From assembly GCF_030518155.1 (NCBI RefSeq), contig NZ_JAULRU010000154.1, forward strand, positions 25,817 through 89,816: 64,000 nt of DNA, written 5' to 3'. Within the stretch, counting starts at the first letter, position 1; each line of letters starts with the position of its first letter. The stretch comes from Gilvimarinus gilvus. Lineage in GTDB: Bacteria > Pseudomonadota > Gammaproteobacteria > Pseudomonadales > Cellvibrionaceae. The position numbers and the translations under genes were made by a program. The notes beneath the pieces are model-generated. The model searched no databases. It was not told where the DNA came from and saw nothing but the letters and a program-made list of their open reading frames with translations. Positions 34,434 through 44,900 of the stretch are shown here, piece by piece.

Positions 34434-35635
34434 GAACTTTCTCCCAGCGGTTCAAGCAAAGCAACTTCTTCTCCGGCCACTAAACCGTCCACCACTTCGG
34501 TTTGGGTTAAGCTTCTTAACCCAGTGGTAATCGTGCGGCGCTCGAACTCGCCACCATCGAGAACATAGACCCATGTGTGACTGTCATCTTTAAATACCGC
34601 CTGGTTGGGTATGGTCAAGGCACTGTCTTTTTGGGCCACTAGAATCTCGCCTTCCAGTTTCTGGCCCGGGCGCATAAAACTAGGATCAGCATCGTCCAGT
34701 GCAATGGTAACCTCAAAATACTTGGTGGGGCTGCGGGTATCTTTCGCCGCCGCGATATTGGCAAGAGCAATGACTTCACCCGCCAATATTTTTTCTGGAT
34801 AGGCATCCAAACGTATGCGGGCGCGCTGCCCCATCTCCAAACCGGCAGCCTCGGTTTCCAGCACATACAAACGAGCGTTTAACTTGTCCAGGCTGGGAAT
34901 TGACCCCAGTTTAGAGCCCGGCCATAAACTTTGGCCAGAACGCACTTTTTCACCGCGCCAGTTTTTGGCATGCACAAAAATACCCGACACCGGCGCCTGA
35001 ACTTCAAGATTTTCCAGTGCCGCAGAATTCAATTGTATGGAGTCGCGGAAATTTTTTCCGGTAAGACTGAGCAACTCTAGCTGTGCCTGGCCCTGGGTTT
35101 GTTGGCTGGCTTGCAACCAGCTCAAGTACAGTTGCTGTGCACCCAAATAATCTTTGCTTAACAGCTGGTCGATAATTTCGTTTTTTGAATAGACAGTAAG
35201 GTCATCAACGCTGAATTTTTCCACCATTTGTTTTTCTTGCTCGACTTCGGTGCTGTCTTGCCCAATGGTAAACTGACTGTGCTGTAGTTCGCGGGATGTA
35301 ATATTCTGAGTTAATTCATTTTTGGTTAACTCCAGTTCCGCACGTTGTTTTTCCAGGCGATTTTCGGTGCCATCAAAACGCGCGACGATATCCCCTTGCT
35401 CGATCCGACTGTTTTCCTCCACCAACCAGGCTAGGGTTAAACGGCCACGATTGCCGGAAGGCGCACTGACAACAACTTCTTCTGCCGACACTAAATCGCC
35501 TTTGCCGGGCACCACAAACTCAAACGGTTTAGGTGCTATCTCCATCGTTAAAGCACTCGATTTCGACGCTTCGCCGCAGCCGAACATCGCTAAAGATATA
35601 CAGACGATAACAGCGAGCCCCGCTAAACGACTCAT
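34430..35635 (-). CDS. Membrane fusion (HlyD/RND-type periplasmic adaptor) protein 3
   Basis: A 401-residue adaptor. It begins with a lipoprotein-like signal (MSRLAGLAVIVCISLAMFGCGEAS). A barrel-sandwich segment (GDIVARFDGTENRLEKQRAELEL), a coiled-coil hairpin and a beta-barrel segment with RMRPGQ-like text (SFMRPGQKLEGEILVAQ) follow. It overlaps its neighbours by 4 bp on each side. It is the third consecutive adaptor gene and is clearly diverged from the other two, so it is not a recent duplication. It would bridge the permease to an outer-membrane partner or chaperone periplasmic substrate. Confidence 0.85.
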   Translation of the reverse strand: MSRLAGLAVIVCISLAMFGCGEASKSSALTMEIAPKPFEFVVPGKGDLVSAEEVVVSAPSGNRGRLTLAWLVEENSRIEQGDIVARFDGTENRLEKQRAELELTKNELTQNITSRELQHSQFTIGQDSTEVEQEKQMVEKFSVDDLTVYSKNEIIDQLLSKDYLGAQQLYLSWLQASQQTQGQAQLELLSLTGKNFRDSIQLNSAALENLEVQAPVSGIFVHAKNWRGEKVRSGQSLWPGSKLGSIPSLDKLNARLYVLETEAAGLEMGQRARIRLDAYPEKILAGEVIALANIAAAKDTRSPTKYFEVTIALDDADPSFMRPGQKLEGEILVAQKDSALTIPNQAVFKDDSHTWVYVLDGGEFERRTITTGLRSLTQTEVVDGLVAGEEVALLEPLGESS

Positions 35636-36810
35636 AAAATCACCTCGTCACCATTGTTCAAACCTTCCGTTACAATGGCCTCGCCGGCCTGGCGTGCGGC
35701 GATTGTGACGCTTTGTTCACTCTCACCAGTAAGGGATGTCGTACGTACAAAGGCTGCTCCGTCACGGTAAAAAATAGCATGCTGAGGAATAGAGACCGCA
35801 TCACTCACGACTTTTTGCACTATGGATAATCGAGCCGCCATACCCGGGCGCATTACACTTGAGTCTGCGTCGTCCAACTCTATGATGGCATCGAATACTT
35901 TACTCGGCTCGCGGCGCGATTTTACCCGCACAATTCTACCCATCGATGCGACTTTACCGTTAAAAGTACGCTCTGGTATCGCATCCATTCTAATCTCAAC
36001 TTTATCGCCCACCTGCACCTTGTAAGCCATTTGTTCATCCACCGTTGTCTCAATAATCAGACTGTTTAAATCGGGAATTTCAACGACTTTTTGAATCAGT
36101 GAAAACTGATCGCCTTCGGCGGGTTTATCACCTTCATTATTCGGCAGGTACACCACCAGACCATCGCGGGGGGCTTTTACCTCCATTGCCTGAATTGCTT
36201 GCAGCTGTTCATTCAACTCGGACTCCAGCCGCTGAACTTCCGAATGCGTAATTTCCCGATTCACCTCCATTTGCTCGAGCCTGTTATTTTGTCTTGCAAC
36301 GGCCATCCGGTAATTAAGCTCTGCAACCTGGCGGTCAATTTTGAGCTTATCGACATCAATACGTGCCATTAGATTATCGACATTACTGGCCTTTAAGGTG
36401 GCCTTCTCTAACTCCATTTTCGCCTCGGCAATATCCAGCTCTAGCTGCTCTTTCTCTTGAGTATTGTCGAGTGACTGGCTTTCCAGTCGCTGCTTTTCGG
36501 TAGCCAGGTTATTCTGCAAATCACGCAAGCGCGAATACTGCTGCTGGGCATCAAACGCCATAACCTTCTGGCCCTGCTCTACCCAGGTACCCTCGGGAAT
36601 TAAGTAAGACAATTTATGCTGCCAGGAGTACTTCACCGCCGGCGGCCCTAGCTCTACGGTTTGTTCAGTCGACAGCTCGCCTGTCGTTTGAATCGATAAG
36701 GTGACATCGCCCTTTTGTACGACCAACACCTCCAAATCCTCACTGCCGCAACCTACCAGTGAAAGGAGCGCTAACATCAAGGGCAAACTATTTCTAGCCA
36801 ATGATTTCAT
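35632..36810 (-). CDS. Membrane fusion (HlyD-type periplasmic adaptor) protein 2
   Basis: A 392-residue adaptor with a lipobox (LLSLVGC at about 16-22) and a classic MacA/HlyD layout: the lipoyl half GELSTEQTVELGPPAV, a coiled coil (about 75-200 with many Glu/Lys/Leu), the second lipoyl half VKAPRDGLVVYLPNNEG and a barrel with SVMRPGMAARLSIVQ. Four-base ATGA overlaps join it to both neighbours. Its predicted coiled coil is the longest of the three adaptors. Confidence 0.87.
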   Translation of the reverse strand: MKSLARNSLPLMLALLSLVGCGSEDLEVLVVQKGDVTLSIQTTGELSTEQTVELGPPAVKYSWQHKLSYLIPEGTWVEQGQKVMAFDAQQQYSRLRDLQNNLATEKQRLESQSLDNTQEKEQLELDIAEAKMELEKATLKASNVDNLMARIDVDKLKIDRQVAELNYRMAVARQNNRLEQMEVNREITHSEVQRLESELNEQLQAIQAMEVKAPRDGLVVYLPNNEGDKPAEGDQFSLIQKVVEIPDLNSLIIETTVDEQMAYKVQVGDKVEIRMDAIPERTFNGKVASMGRIVRVKSRREPSKVFDAIIELDDADSSVMRPGMAARLSIVQKVVSDAVSIPQHAIFYRDGAAFVRTTSLTGESEQSVTIAARQAGEAIVTEGLNNGDEVIL

Positions 36811-37766
36811 TGCACACCCTCCACCGCAATTCGCACACTCATACCGGGTAACAAATCCACTTGCAGCGGATCAGAAAATTGAATATCGACATTAAGATAC
36901 GCGGAATCACCCCAGTGTTGTTTGGGTTCAGCTTGTCGACCAATACGCTCAACCACGCCGCCCAAACTCACGCCGGGACGCGCGTCGAAGGCAATACTCA
37001 CACGCTGCCCTTCGTGCAGCCGGGCCACATCCACCTCGTTGAGCCAGGCCTTTACCTGCAGCTGATCGGTGGATGGAATTTCCAAAACGCTAAAGCCACG
37101 CTGTACCGAATCGCCCTCTCGCACCTTTTGTCGAGTCCATGGGTGCTCCACGTACATTGCCGTCCCGGCGCGGTCTGCATGCTGTGTCATACTATCGAGC
37201 ATTACCTGGACACGCTCCAGCTCGTTTTCAGCTCCGGCTATTTCCACTTGATTACGCTGCTTTTCTGCCGCAACATCCTGCTGTTTCACCTGCAGCGCTT
37301 TTTCCGCTTCTTGCTTAGCATTCTGAGCGCGAGTCAACGCCAACTGATACTGTTCATACTGCAACTGGCTTAAGAGTTCACGGGGAATATTCGCATCCAG
37401 TTGTGCTTTTTGCAGCATTAAGTCGGCGACTTGTAAGGTGTTTTTTGCTTCCAGTAGAGACAAGTCCTGTACCAGATCATTGCGGCGACTTTCTGCCTCA
37501 ACTTTGCGCAGCGATGCTTCGAGCTGTTCCAGTGACGCGGCAATACTGGCGGTATCGTACTGAACCACTGGGTCGCCTTCTTTTACCTTCTCACCCTCTT
37601 CAATCATCCAGGCGATTTGCACCATCCAACTTTCAGCCTCTGGGGCGACGAAAACCTGTGAATTTTCGGCCGCCACTTCACCACTGAGCATTAGAGTCTC
37701 AGCGTTGGCAGTAACGACACAGAGGGATAACAACAAGCTAGTGACTAGATATCGCATTGTGCTCAA
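36807..37766 (-). CDS. Membrane fusion-like periplasmic protein 1
   Basis: A 319-residue secreted adaptor-like protein with a cleavable signal (MRYLVTSLLLSLCVVTANAE), so it is periplasmic rather than lipid-anchored. It has barrel-sandwich text (EEGEKVKEGDPVVQYDTASIAASLEQLEASL), a coiled coil, and an LLPGMSVRIAVEGVQ end. It is shorter than usual because the C-terminal membrane-proximal domain is missing. It overlaps the upstream ATPase gene by 29 bp if ATG 37766 is used, or 20 bp if ATG 37757 is used. It is the first of three adaptor genes in a row. Confidence 0.82.
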   Translation of the reverse strand: MSTMRYLVTSLLLSLCVVTANAETLMLSGEVAAENSQVFVAPEAESWMVQIAWMIEEGEKVKEGDPVVQYDTASIAASLEQLEASLRKVEAESRRNDLVQDLSLLEAKNTLQVADLMLQKAQLDANIPRELLSQLQYEQYQLALTRAQNAKQEAEKALQVKQQDVAAEKQRNQVEIAGAENELERVQVMLDSMTQHADRAGTAMYVEHPWTRQKVREGDSVQRGFSVLEIPSTDQLQVKAWLNEVDVARLHEGQRVSIAFDARPGVSLGGVVERIGRQAEPKQHWGDSAYLNVDIQFSDPLQVDLLPGMSVRIAVEGVQ

Positions 37767-38439
37767 CCCTCTCTACTTTTCCATCGCGCATATGAATCAC
37801 CTTCTGCGCATACTCGGCAATTTCCGGTTCATGCGTCACCAAAATAATGGTTTGCCCGGCACGGTGTAATTCACTAAACAGCTCCATAATTTCGACCGAG
37901 GTTTTGCTGTCTAGATTACCCGTGGGCTCATCGGCGAAAATGATTTTAGGATCATTAACCAAGGCGCGAGCAATAGCGACACGCTGACGCTGACCACCGG
38001 ATAGCTCATTGGGCACATGATCCAGCCGATTGGCGAGATTGACCCGACCGAGCATGCTCACAGCTTTATCGCGGGCAATTTCCGGCTCCATCTCAGTGTA
38101 TTTAAGCGGCAGCATAACGTTGCGAACAATATTAAGACGGGGCAACAAGTGGAAAGACTGAAACACAAACCCAATATCGCGATTGCGCACAGCGGCGAGT
38201 TCATCGTCCGTCATGGAGCTGACCTCTCGCCCCCCTAGGCGATACTGACCTGCGGTGGGCTGATCGAGGCATCCCAAAATATTCATCATGGTCGATTTAC
38301 CGGAACCGGATGGTCCCATGATCGCGACGAATTCGTTTTCTTCAATACTGAGGCTAACGCCCTGAAGGGCGGCTACGGAAATCTCCCCACTGCGATACTC
38401 TTTGCGCAGGTCATCCAGTTCTATCATGGCTTCTGTCAC
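37738..38439 (-). CDS. ABC transporter ATP-binding protein, MacB/LolD type
   Basis: A 233-residue ATPase with Walker A GPSGSGKST, Q-loop FVFQSFHLLPRLN, signature LSGGQRQRVAIARAL, Walker B IIFADEPTGNLD and H-loop VTHEPEIA. It matches the MacB/LolD/SalX-type family that powers mechanotransmission exporters. It heads the operon ATPase - adaptor 1 - adaptor 2 - adaptor 3 - permease. Two LacI-type palindromes lie 113-174 bp upstream, which could connect the exporter to the mannan regulon. Confidence 0.95.
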   Translation of the reverse strand: MTEAMIELDDLRKEYRSGEISVAALQGVSLSIEENEFVAIMGPSGSGKSTMMNILGCLDQPTAGQYRLGGREVSSMTDDELAAVRNRDIGFVFQSFHLLPRLNIVRNVMLPLKYTEMEPEIARDKAVSMLGRVNLANRLDHVPNELSGGQRQRVAIARALVNDPKIIFADEPTGNLDSKTSVEIMELFSELHRAGQTIILVTHEPEIAEYAQKVIHMRDGKVERVEHNAISSH

Positions 38440-38551
38440 AACTATTTCCTACTGATTATCACCCTCGCTAGTACTTAAGGTTATCGAGCCGAGGGAGGGC
38501 CACAAGCCAAGTCCGGCTTTGGCGCAGGCAGACGTTGTTGTACTACTAACC

Positions 38552-38565
38552 TGAAACCGATTTCA
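38552..38565. promoter_or_regulatory. LacI-type palindrome upstream of efflux operon
   Basis: TGAAACCGATTTCA is a near-perfect 14-bp palindrome, 113 bp before the ATPase start. It shares the CCGA centre with the site at 38600 but has different arms, so it may be read by a paralogous regulator. Confidence 0.5.
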
Positions 38566-38599
38566 AGAAAGGAAATGCAAAGGTGTCACTGCAATGTAA

Positions 38600-38613
38600 T
38601 GTAACCGATTACA
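38600..38613. promoter_or_regulatory. Mannan-locus operator (3' flank of TBDT)
   Basis: TGTAACCGATTACA is the exact reverse complement of the site at 45386-45399 upstream of the mannanase gene. It lies after the TBDT terminator and 161 bp before the efflux operon. Confidence 0.6.
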
Positions 38614-38645
38614 CTAGAGGCAGGGAGAAGGGGTAAATGAGCCAT

Positions 38646-38670
38646 AAAAAAGGGGCGCTAGCGCGCCCCC
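38646..38670 (-). terminator. Intrinsic terminator after mannan TBDT
   Basis: GGGGCGC/GCGCCCC is a 7-bp GC stem with a 4-nt loop, followed on the minus strand by six T. It lies about 60 bp past the TBDT stop. Confidence 0.85.
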
Positions 38671-38730
38671 AATATCACCACAAAAACAGAGCCTACTCAG
38701 GCTTCAGGCCCTGACATCAGAAAGAGCGAC

Positions 38731-41700
38731 TCACAAATTAAACTGCACTCCCAAGGTAAGTCTGCGCTCATTGTAATAACGCTGATCGACGTTGTTTTCC
38801 CACTGGAAGTAAGCCTCCCTATGCTCTTCGGTCAGATTGGTTGCTTGCAGGTTAACTTTGACAAAGTCGTTAAACTCGTAGCTTATCGAGGCATCGACAT
38901 AGTTAGTAGGTGCCACAAAGCGAGCAAAGCGGTAGTTACCCTCCACTTTGGTGTAGTCAAACATTTCACTGCGATAGTTGTGAGCTACACGAACCTGCCA
39001 CCCATCACGCTCGTACCACATCGCAAGGTTTGACTGATGTTCTGAATTGCCGCCACCAGGCAAGGACTCGCCGTAGTAGTCGGTTTCACTACTGCTGCTG
39101 GGCGAGTATGTGTAGTTTGCGGAAACCCCAAACCCACCCCAGAAACCCGGGAGGAAATCAAAGCCTTGTTGATACCCAACTTCCATACCGCGGGTGTAAG
39201 ACGACTCATCAACCGTTACCGTTGTAGAAATTGGAACTGCACCGGTAAACTGGCCAGTAGTGATATTGTAACCACGCACCTGGCCATCGGTATCCACAAT
39301 ATCATCGCGCATAACCTGGGTAGTCAAAAAACCTGTATTTTGCTGTACCCAGAACAGCCCTAGATTAAACATACCGGTATCGCTGAAGTACCACTCATAG
39401 GAAATTTCAGCATTGGTATTGCGATTGGGTTCAAGCAGTGGGTTACCTTCTTGACTACCACCGGTGGCACAAAAGACATTAGAGCCATCAGCCTGTTGTA
39501 CATTACAAGCCAAAATGCGATTGACTGTTAAACCTCCGGCCAACATATCGGTATTGTGTGTCGATACAGTTTTAGTAGCCGATACACGCACTACCTGATC
39601 AGGCGTAATATCAAATGCGAAGTTTATTGCTGGCAGCAAATCGCTGTAGCTTGTCACCGTGGTAATTTTATTGCCGTCTGGCTGCAAAATACCTAGAGCC
39701 CCAGAAATAATGTATTCCTGATCATTGAAGGCTGCGACATCGCCCACCAAAGCCTCACTTTGCACAACATCAAATTCGGTCGAGACGTAGCGCACACCGA
39801 CATTACCGGTGTAGGGAATCCCAAACAGCTCCCCCTGCAGGTTCGCCTGTAAATAGGCAGAGGTTGTCTCCTCCTCCACATCGTAGACGTTGGCCGCGTC
39901 AGGCACTTGTATATTGACGCCATAAATATCATTGTGCCAGGCCAACGGGTCAGACATCACCTCCGGGTCGACAAAATAGAGCGACGGCATTCCTGTGGTG
40001 CCGTGGAAATCATCGATCTGGGTAATCATGCCGCGATCATTCAACTCGGTGAATGAAATAGGCGGAATAAATGACTCACCGGTCAAGGGTGCCTGGCTGG
40101 CGGTATCCTTCCAGCGCGAAAGAAAAGCATCACCGTACTGATTGGTCCGAGCTACACCACCAATCCAGCCGCGCTTTTTCACTTCGCGCAAACCATAACG
40201 AGCCCCAACGTCTACGCTGATCAAGGGTCCGGCATTCAACTCCCAGGTAAGATCACCGCGCAACACATCGAGATTGGCACTGGTCTCATCGCCGTAGAGA
40301 TTGGTCGAAGTCAAACTGTAGCGGTCTAGGCTACTGCCAAAGGTTTCCGTCGTGGTACTACCGTCGGACTCCTCTACCGTCATTTCCGGAAAGCTCCAGT
40401 GCTGCCCACTTTCGTCGTAACCAATATGAATGGGTATTTGCGTGTAGCTGCCTTCGACTGGCGTGCCATCGGGCAATTGCGCTTGCTGCCCTGCATAACC
40501 CCAGGGGTTTACATCACTAATACGCTCGCCGCCAACGCCGACGTACTCCGCCCCCACCTGTGAACCCGAATTGATATAGCCGTCGATCACACTGCGCGAA
40601 ATGTTGTTAATCGCATCACCGTGAACCCAGCGTAAAGACGCTATCAATGGGCCGCCATTATCAAAACTGATTTCAACATTTGAGTTAAAGGCTTCTTTAT
40701 CAATCGCCCACGTCTGATTATGAGTTTTTGTATTGCGCGCTTGCAAACTGGCTGATTGTACTGTGTAGTAGTTGCCTTCTAACGTCTCATATTCACGAAC
40801 ACCGTCTTCGTTATTGGTACTCACTATATTGGGGTATTCCGAAACCAATTCCGGCGTAAACCAACCGGTCTCCCCCTGCCAAGCCTGAGACGCAACGAAA
40901 CCGGCAAAGTAATGCTGCTCATCCATATCGGTGTAAAACACATCGCCGGTTAGCAGTAAAGAATCCGTTAGTTGAAATTGAATTGCTCCATTTATACCTG
41001 TGCGCTCACGCTCAATAAAACGGTTGCCCGCCATATGCCCCTGGAATGCGTAATAGAGGTCATTGCTATCGCCATCACCATTCACATCAACATTGTCTTG
41101 CACGAAGTTTGATGCTTCTGCAGCGTTAAATGACCAGCCATCCCCTTGGGAGCCAGTATAGTAATCAGCTAGGGTACTCTCTGAGTACGACAGGTTTAAG
41201 GTCGCACCAAAACGCGCGTCATTGTTATAGCCCAGAAATCCCGCAAACGATGGGTCGGTCTCCTCACCCAGTGACCCGTTAGTAGCTTCTGCCTTAGCCA
41301 CGACGGTTAAGCCATCGTCGAGCATAAAGGGACGATTGGTTTTAAGGTTAATAGTACCCGCAAGCCCCGCCACGACATCGTGCGCCTGTGCCGATTTCAT
41401 AACTTCGATTCCCGACACCATAGTGGAAGGAATATCTGCAAAATCTGGTGTCACCGTTGTGATAGAACCGGCCGCGAGCATTTGCTCGCCATTGAGTGTC
41501 GTGGTGACATTGCCGTTGCCACGAATGTTAACCGTGGCACCCTCACCACCGGAGCGAGTGATCTGAATACCGGTAATACGCTGCAACGAGTCAGCAATGG
41601 TCGCATCGGGTAGCTTACCAATATCAGTGGCAGTAATTGCATCAACCACGGACCCCGCATCGCGTTTAATATCCATTGATTGCTGCAGCGAGCGGCGAAT

Positions 41701-41853
41701 TCCGGTAACAACAACCTCTTCCAACATTCCGTTTTCGACTGTGTCATCGGTGTCTTCTGTCTGCGCCAAAGCCGAAGTTGATATTTGCAAGCTCGCGGCC
41801 AGCACGCTAGCGCACAGTACTTTCTGCTTAAAATTTCTATTGTGAAAAGACAT
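38731..41853 (-). CDS. TonB-dependent outer-membrane receptor (mannan locus)
   Basis: A TBDT of about 1040 residues. The start at 41853 is chosen because AAGGACTGATT precedes it and a signal peptide follows (MSFHNRNFKQKVLCASVLAASLQISTSALAQ). The frame upstream to 42093 runs into the mannanase gene. The protein has a TonB box (EEVVVTG), a plug (TATDIGKLPDATIADSLQRITGIQ...VNIRGNGNVTTTLNGEQ) and a barrel ending in ...LTLGVQFNL. It follows the GH26 mannanase gene by 79 bp, so it probably imports manno-oligosaccharides or glucomanno-oligosaccharides. It is paralogous to the other two TBDTs in the window but diverged. Confidence 0.9.
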   Translation of the reverse strand: MSFHNRNFKQKVLCASVLAASLQISTSALAQTEDTDDTVENGMLEEVVVTGIRRSLQQSMDIKRDAGSVVDAITATDIGKLPDATIADSLQRITGIQITRSGGEGATVNIRGNGNVTTTLNGEQMLAAGSITTVTPDFADIPSTMVSGIEVMKSAQAHDVVAGLAGTINLKTNRPFMLDDGLTVVAKAEATNGSLGEETDPSFAGFLGYNNDARFGATLNLSYSESTLADYYTGSQGDGWSFNAAEASNFVQDNVDVNGDGDSNDLYYAFQGHMAGNRFIERERTGINGAIQFQLTDSLLLTGDVFYTDMDEQHYFAGFVASQAWQGETGWFTPELVSEYPNIVSTNNEDGVREYETLEGNYYTVQSASLQARNTKTHNQTWAIDKEAFNSNVEISFDNGGPLIASLRWVHGDAINNISRSVIDGYINSGSQVGAEYVGVGGERISDVNPWGYAGQQAQLPDGTPVEGSYTQIPIHIGYDESGQHWSFPEMTVEESDGSTTTETFGSSLDRYSLTSTNLYGDETSANLDVLRGDLTWELNAGPLISVDVGARYGLREVKKRGWIGGVARTNQYGDAFLSRWKDTASQAPLTGESFIPPISFTELNDRGMITQIDDFHGTTGMPSLYFVDPEVMSDPLAWHNDIYGVNIQVPDAANVYDVEEETTSAYLQANLQGELFGIPYTGNVGVRYVSTEFDVVQSEALVGDVAAFNDQEYIISGALGILQPDGNKITTVTSYSDLLPAINFAFDITPDQVVRVSATKTVSTHNTDMLAGGLTVNRILACNVQQADGSNVFCATGGSQEGNPLLEPNRNTNAEISYEWYFSDTGMFNLGLFWVQQNTGFLTTQVMRDDIVDTDGQVRGYNITTGQFTGAVPISTTVTVDESSYTRGMEVGYQQGFDFLPGFWGGFGVSANYTYSPSSSSETDYYGESLPGGGNSEHQSNLAMWYERDGWQVRVAHNYRSEMFDYTKVEGNYRFARFVAPTNYVDASISYEFNDFVKVNLQATNLTEEHREAYFQWENNVDQRYYNERRLTLGVQFNL

Positions 41854-41889
41854 AATCAGTCCTTTTTTAGATTCTTTATTTTTAGAGTT

Positions 41890-41911
41890 CCTGCCGGCAA
41901 AAGCCGGCAGG
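41890..41911 (-). other. Intercistronic GC hairpin (mannanase/TBDT junction)
   Basis: CCTGCCGGC/GCCGGCAGG is a perfect 9-bp stem with a 4-nt loop in the 79-bp gap between the GH26 and TBDT genes. No T-tract follows immediately, so it is more likely an mRNA processing or stability element than a full terminator. Confidence 0.55.
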
Positions 41912-41932
41912 GGGCCGTTGAATAAATGGCTA

Positions 41933-44900
41933 CTATTGAACGAACTCGACTTGGTCGACAAAGTAGTAAGACTCACTGGCCGCATTATTTGGCCCCATAA
42001 ACCTGACGCCAAAACCTTGCAGCTCAGACCAATCAGATATATCCAACAACAATTCAGTACCGGTATCAGATACGGCTTGCGCGCCACTATCACGCCAGTT
42101 GCCGTCTTGGTCTTTAGCCCATAGCATCACCTGGGTGGCACCACCAGAATCAATCGTAGCCGCTGTTACTTTTAGGGAATTCACATCACCGAGCAAAACG
42201 CCACCCGCGGGATAAGTCTGCAAAATAATATCGTCATCACCCTCCACTAATTGGGTGGTGCCGGCGAGAGAATACTGCCCCTGCGAGGACCAGTCCGACG
42301 ATAGATGAATGCCTGATGTATTGGCCCAGTTAACCTGGAATGCCCACTCGCCGGTGTTTTCAAAGTCATAGACAAGCGCGCCATCTATCGAGACGCTATC
42401 GAGAAAAAATGACGCATCAGTGCTGGCCGTATCGAAGTTTTCAAATACCACGCCCAGACCCGCAATCAGATCGAAACCCGAAATATCCATTTCCAGAATA
42501 CCGTCGGTTGCGGATACCGCAGAGGTCGACTCCCAAACCTGATCTTCACCGTGCTTGATAAATAAATAAGCGGTAGTGCCAGCCCCGGCATCGTGCGTGT
42601 TAACAACAACCTGCAGACTATTGTTAGCAGACACATCCAGGCCGCCATCGGGATAGTTTTGCAATACAACATTAGACGGCGTCTCGGCTTCGCCCGATAA
42701 GTCTTTATGCAAGGCGAGAGACCGGGCACCGGTTACCGACCAGTCATCACTCGCGGTTGTACCACCCACAGTTGCCCAACTTAACTGTCCGTGCCAACCG
42801 TCAACCGATGGCTCGAAGTCGTACACGCTGGCGCCGTCGAGAGAAAGGTTGTCGAGATAAAACACCGCGTCAGTGCTGGCGCTATCGAAGCTCTCAAATA
42901 CGACACCCACACCGGCCAACCATTCGTAGGCTGATACATCCAGCGTCAAAGGCGCCCCGCCGTTGGCGGCGACCGCATCGGTGCTCACCCACTCCTCATC
43001 GTCTCCGTGTTTTATAAACAAATAAGCCGTGGTGTTGACACCGGCACTCGCCGATGCCACATCAACCGTCAGAGTAGACACTTCGCTTACATCCAAACCA
43101 TCAGTGGGGTACACCTGCAATACAGTATTGGACGGGGCATCGTGCGCACTTAAATCAACCGGCATACTGAGTGCGTACTCGCCACTGCTAGCCCACTGAT
43201 CCATAACTTGGGCAGCACCGTCTACCGTTGCCCAACTTACCTGACCGTGCCAACCGAACAAGTCCGCCTCAAAACCTTGATACAAACCCGCTTCCGCTTT
43301 TAAGCGCCCCCCGGGCACATCATCCAGATTGATCACACCGTCAAAGGCGTAATTACTGTCGATGGTGGCAGCGTCGATGCCTTCCGGGCCGTATTCGCCA
43401 CCGGAGTTCCAGGTAATAAAAAACGACCACCAGGCATTACTCGCGTGCATCTGCTCAACATTGGGAATGGTGCCGGTTTCGGTCAGCGCCACCAGTTTTT
43501 TCCCGTTGTGACGATTTTTCAGTGTGCTGTACTGGCTGGCAAAAGGGTTGTCAGCATTGTTACCGTCATAACCGTCGTAACCGACAATATCCACATACAT
43601 ATCACCCGGATACCAGTCACTACTGATATCACCGGCGTGGGTGTACACCCAGATCAAATTATCCAGGCCGTGGGTTTGCGTCATTCTGTCGTACATCAAC
43701 ACCCACAATTCTTTCAGTGCGTCGGCACCGGCCGCGCCCCACCAAAACCAAGCTCCTTCAGCCTCATGCAGAGGGCGCCACAAAATTGCAATGTCGGCAG
43801 TAGCAAACTTTTGCAGCTCGGCGGCAACCGTGTCTATGTCGTCAATCAACAACTGATAGTCAACGCTGTTTGGGTCTGCCAAAGCCGCGGCTAAATCAAA
43901 GGACGTGTTTTCAGTATAAAAACCCTGATACCAGGGAAGCTCTTCGGTGTCGTACAAGCCACTCGGCGCGTTCCAGTGCCACAGTGCGGACAAGATAACG
44001 TTCTTGTCATTGTGCGCCGCGATCATGTCTTCGCTTAAGCCGGCGGGATCGGCCCCGTTAGCAATGCGACTTGCGGAAAAGTCCATAAAATCAAAAGCGA
44101 CAATGGCCGGCGCATCATCACCGGTGGCCGATGTGATTTTTTCAAACTCGAACAGCTCAAAACTATCGCCACTGCCTCGCGTGGGAAACTCGGTTTGGCC
44201 TGACAAGGTGGCCGAGCCATAGTGGCCCACCAAAAACTCCATTAGGTCAAGCGCAGCGTCCGTCGCAGCGGGGTTCGTTAAGGCCACAGGCACAGGTAAA
44301 GGGCCGACAGGGGCCGGCGCCGGGATCATAGAAATATTGTCAATGCGGTAGTAGTTCCAGCCACCGCCAACTTCAATCACATTGGCACCCTCGTCGAGGC
44401 CAATAGTGCCAACTCTGTGATCGTTCCATGTACCCGTGGCGCTAAAGTCCATGTCGGTAGGCACGCCGTTGACGGTAACCTGACCCACCTTGCCACCGTA
44501 ATCGGTAGGAATCGCATAGCGCACGTACAAGGTATAAAAGCCAGCCTGCTCGGCATTGAAATCGAGGTTATAAACGACTGAGGCACCGGGGGTAATATCT
44601 GCAGTGTGAGAACCACTGGCACCTTGAATGTAGGCGTCATCGCCCGCACCAACCGCATTAACACTGTTGAGTGTGGCAACCGTGTCATCCTCCACTTCGA
44701 ACACCAACAACGATGCCGGATCAAAAACAGCGATGCTAACCTCATCGGTCATGGGCTCACTGTTGTCATCCAATAGGGGCTCGCCGTTACCGCCTATGGC
44801 GGCGATCTGAAAGCTTAAGGATGCAATGCCTTCCACCATCGGAGCCATAAAACTAATGGTCGGCTGGGTCCAATCCGCCACGTCTACTTCAGGGCCATCG

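Noticed and set aside
41854..42093. N-terminal extension of the mannan TBDT
   Set aside because: It overlaps the mannanase coding end, and the internal ATG at 41853 has AAGGA and a signal peptide.
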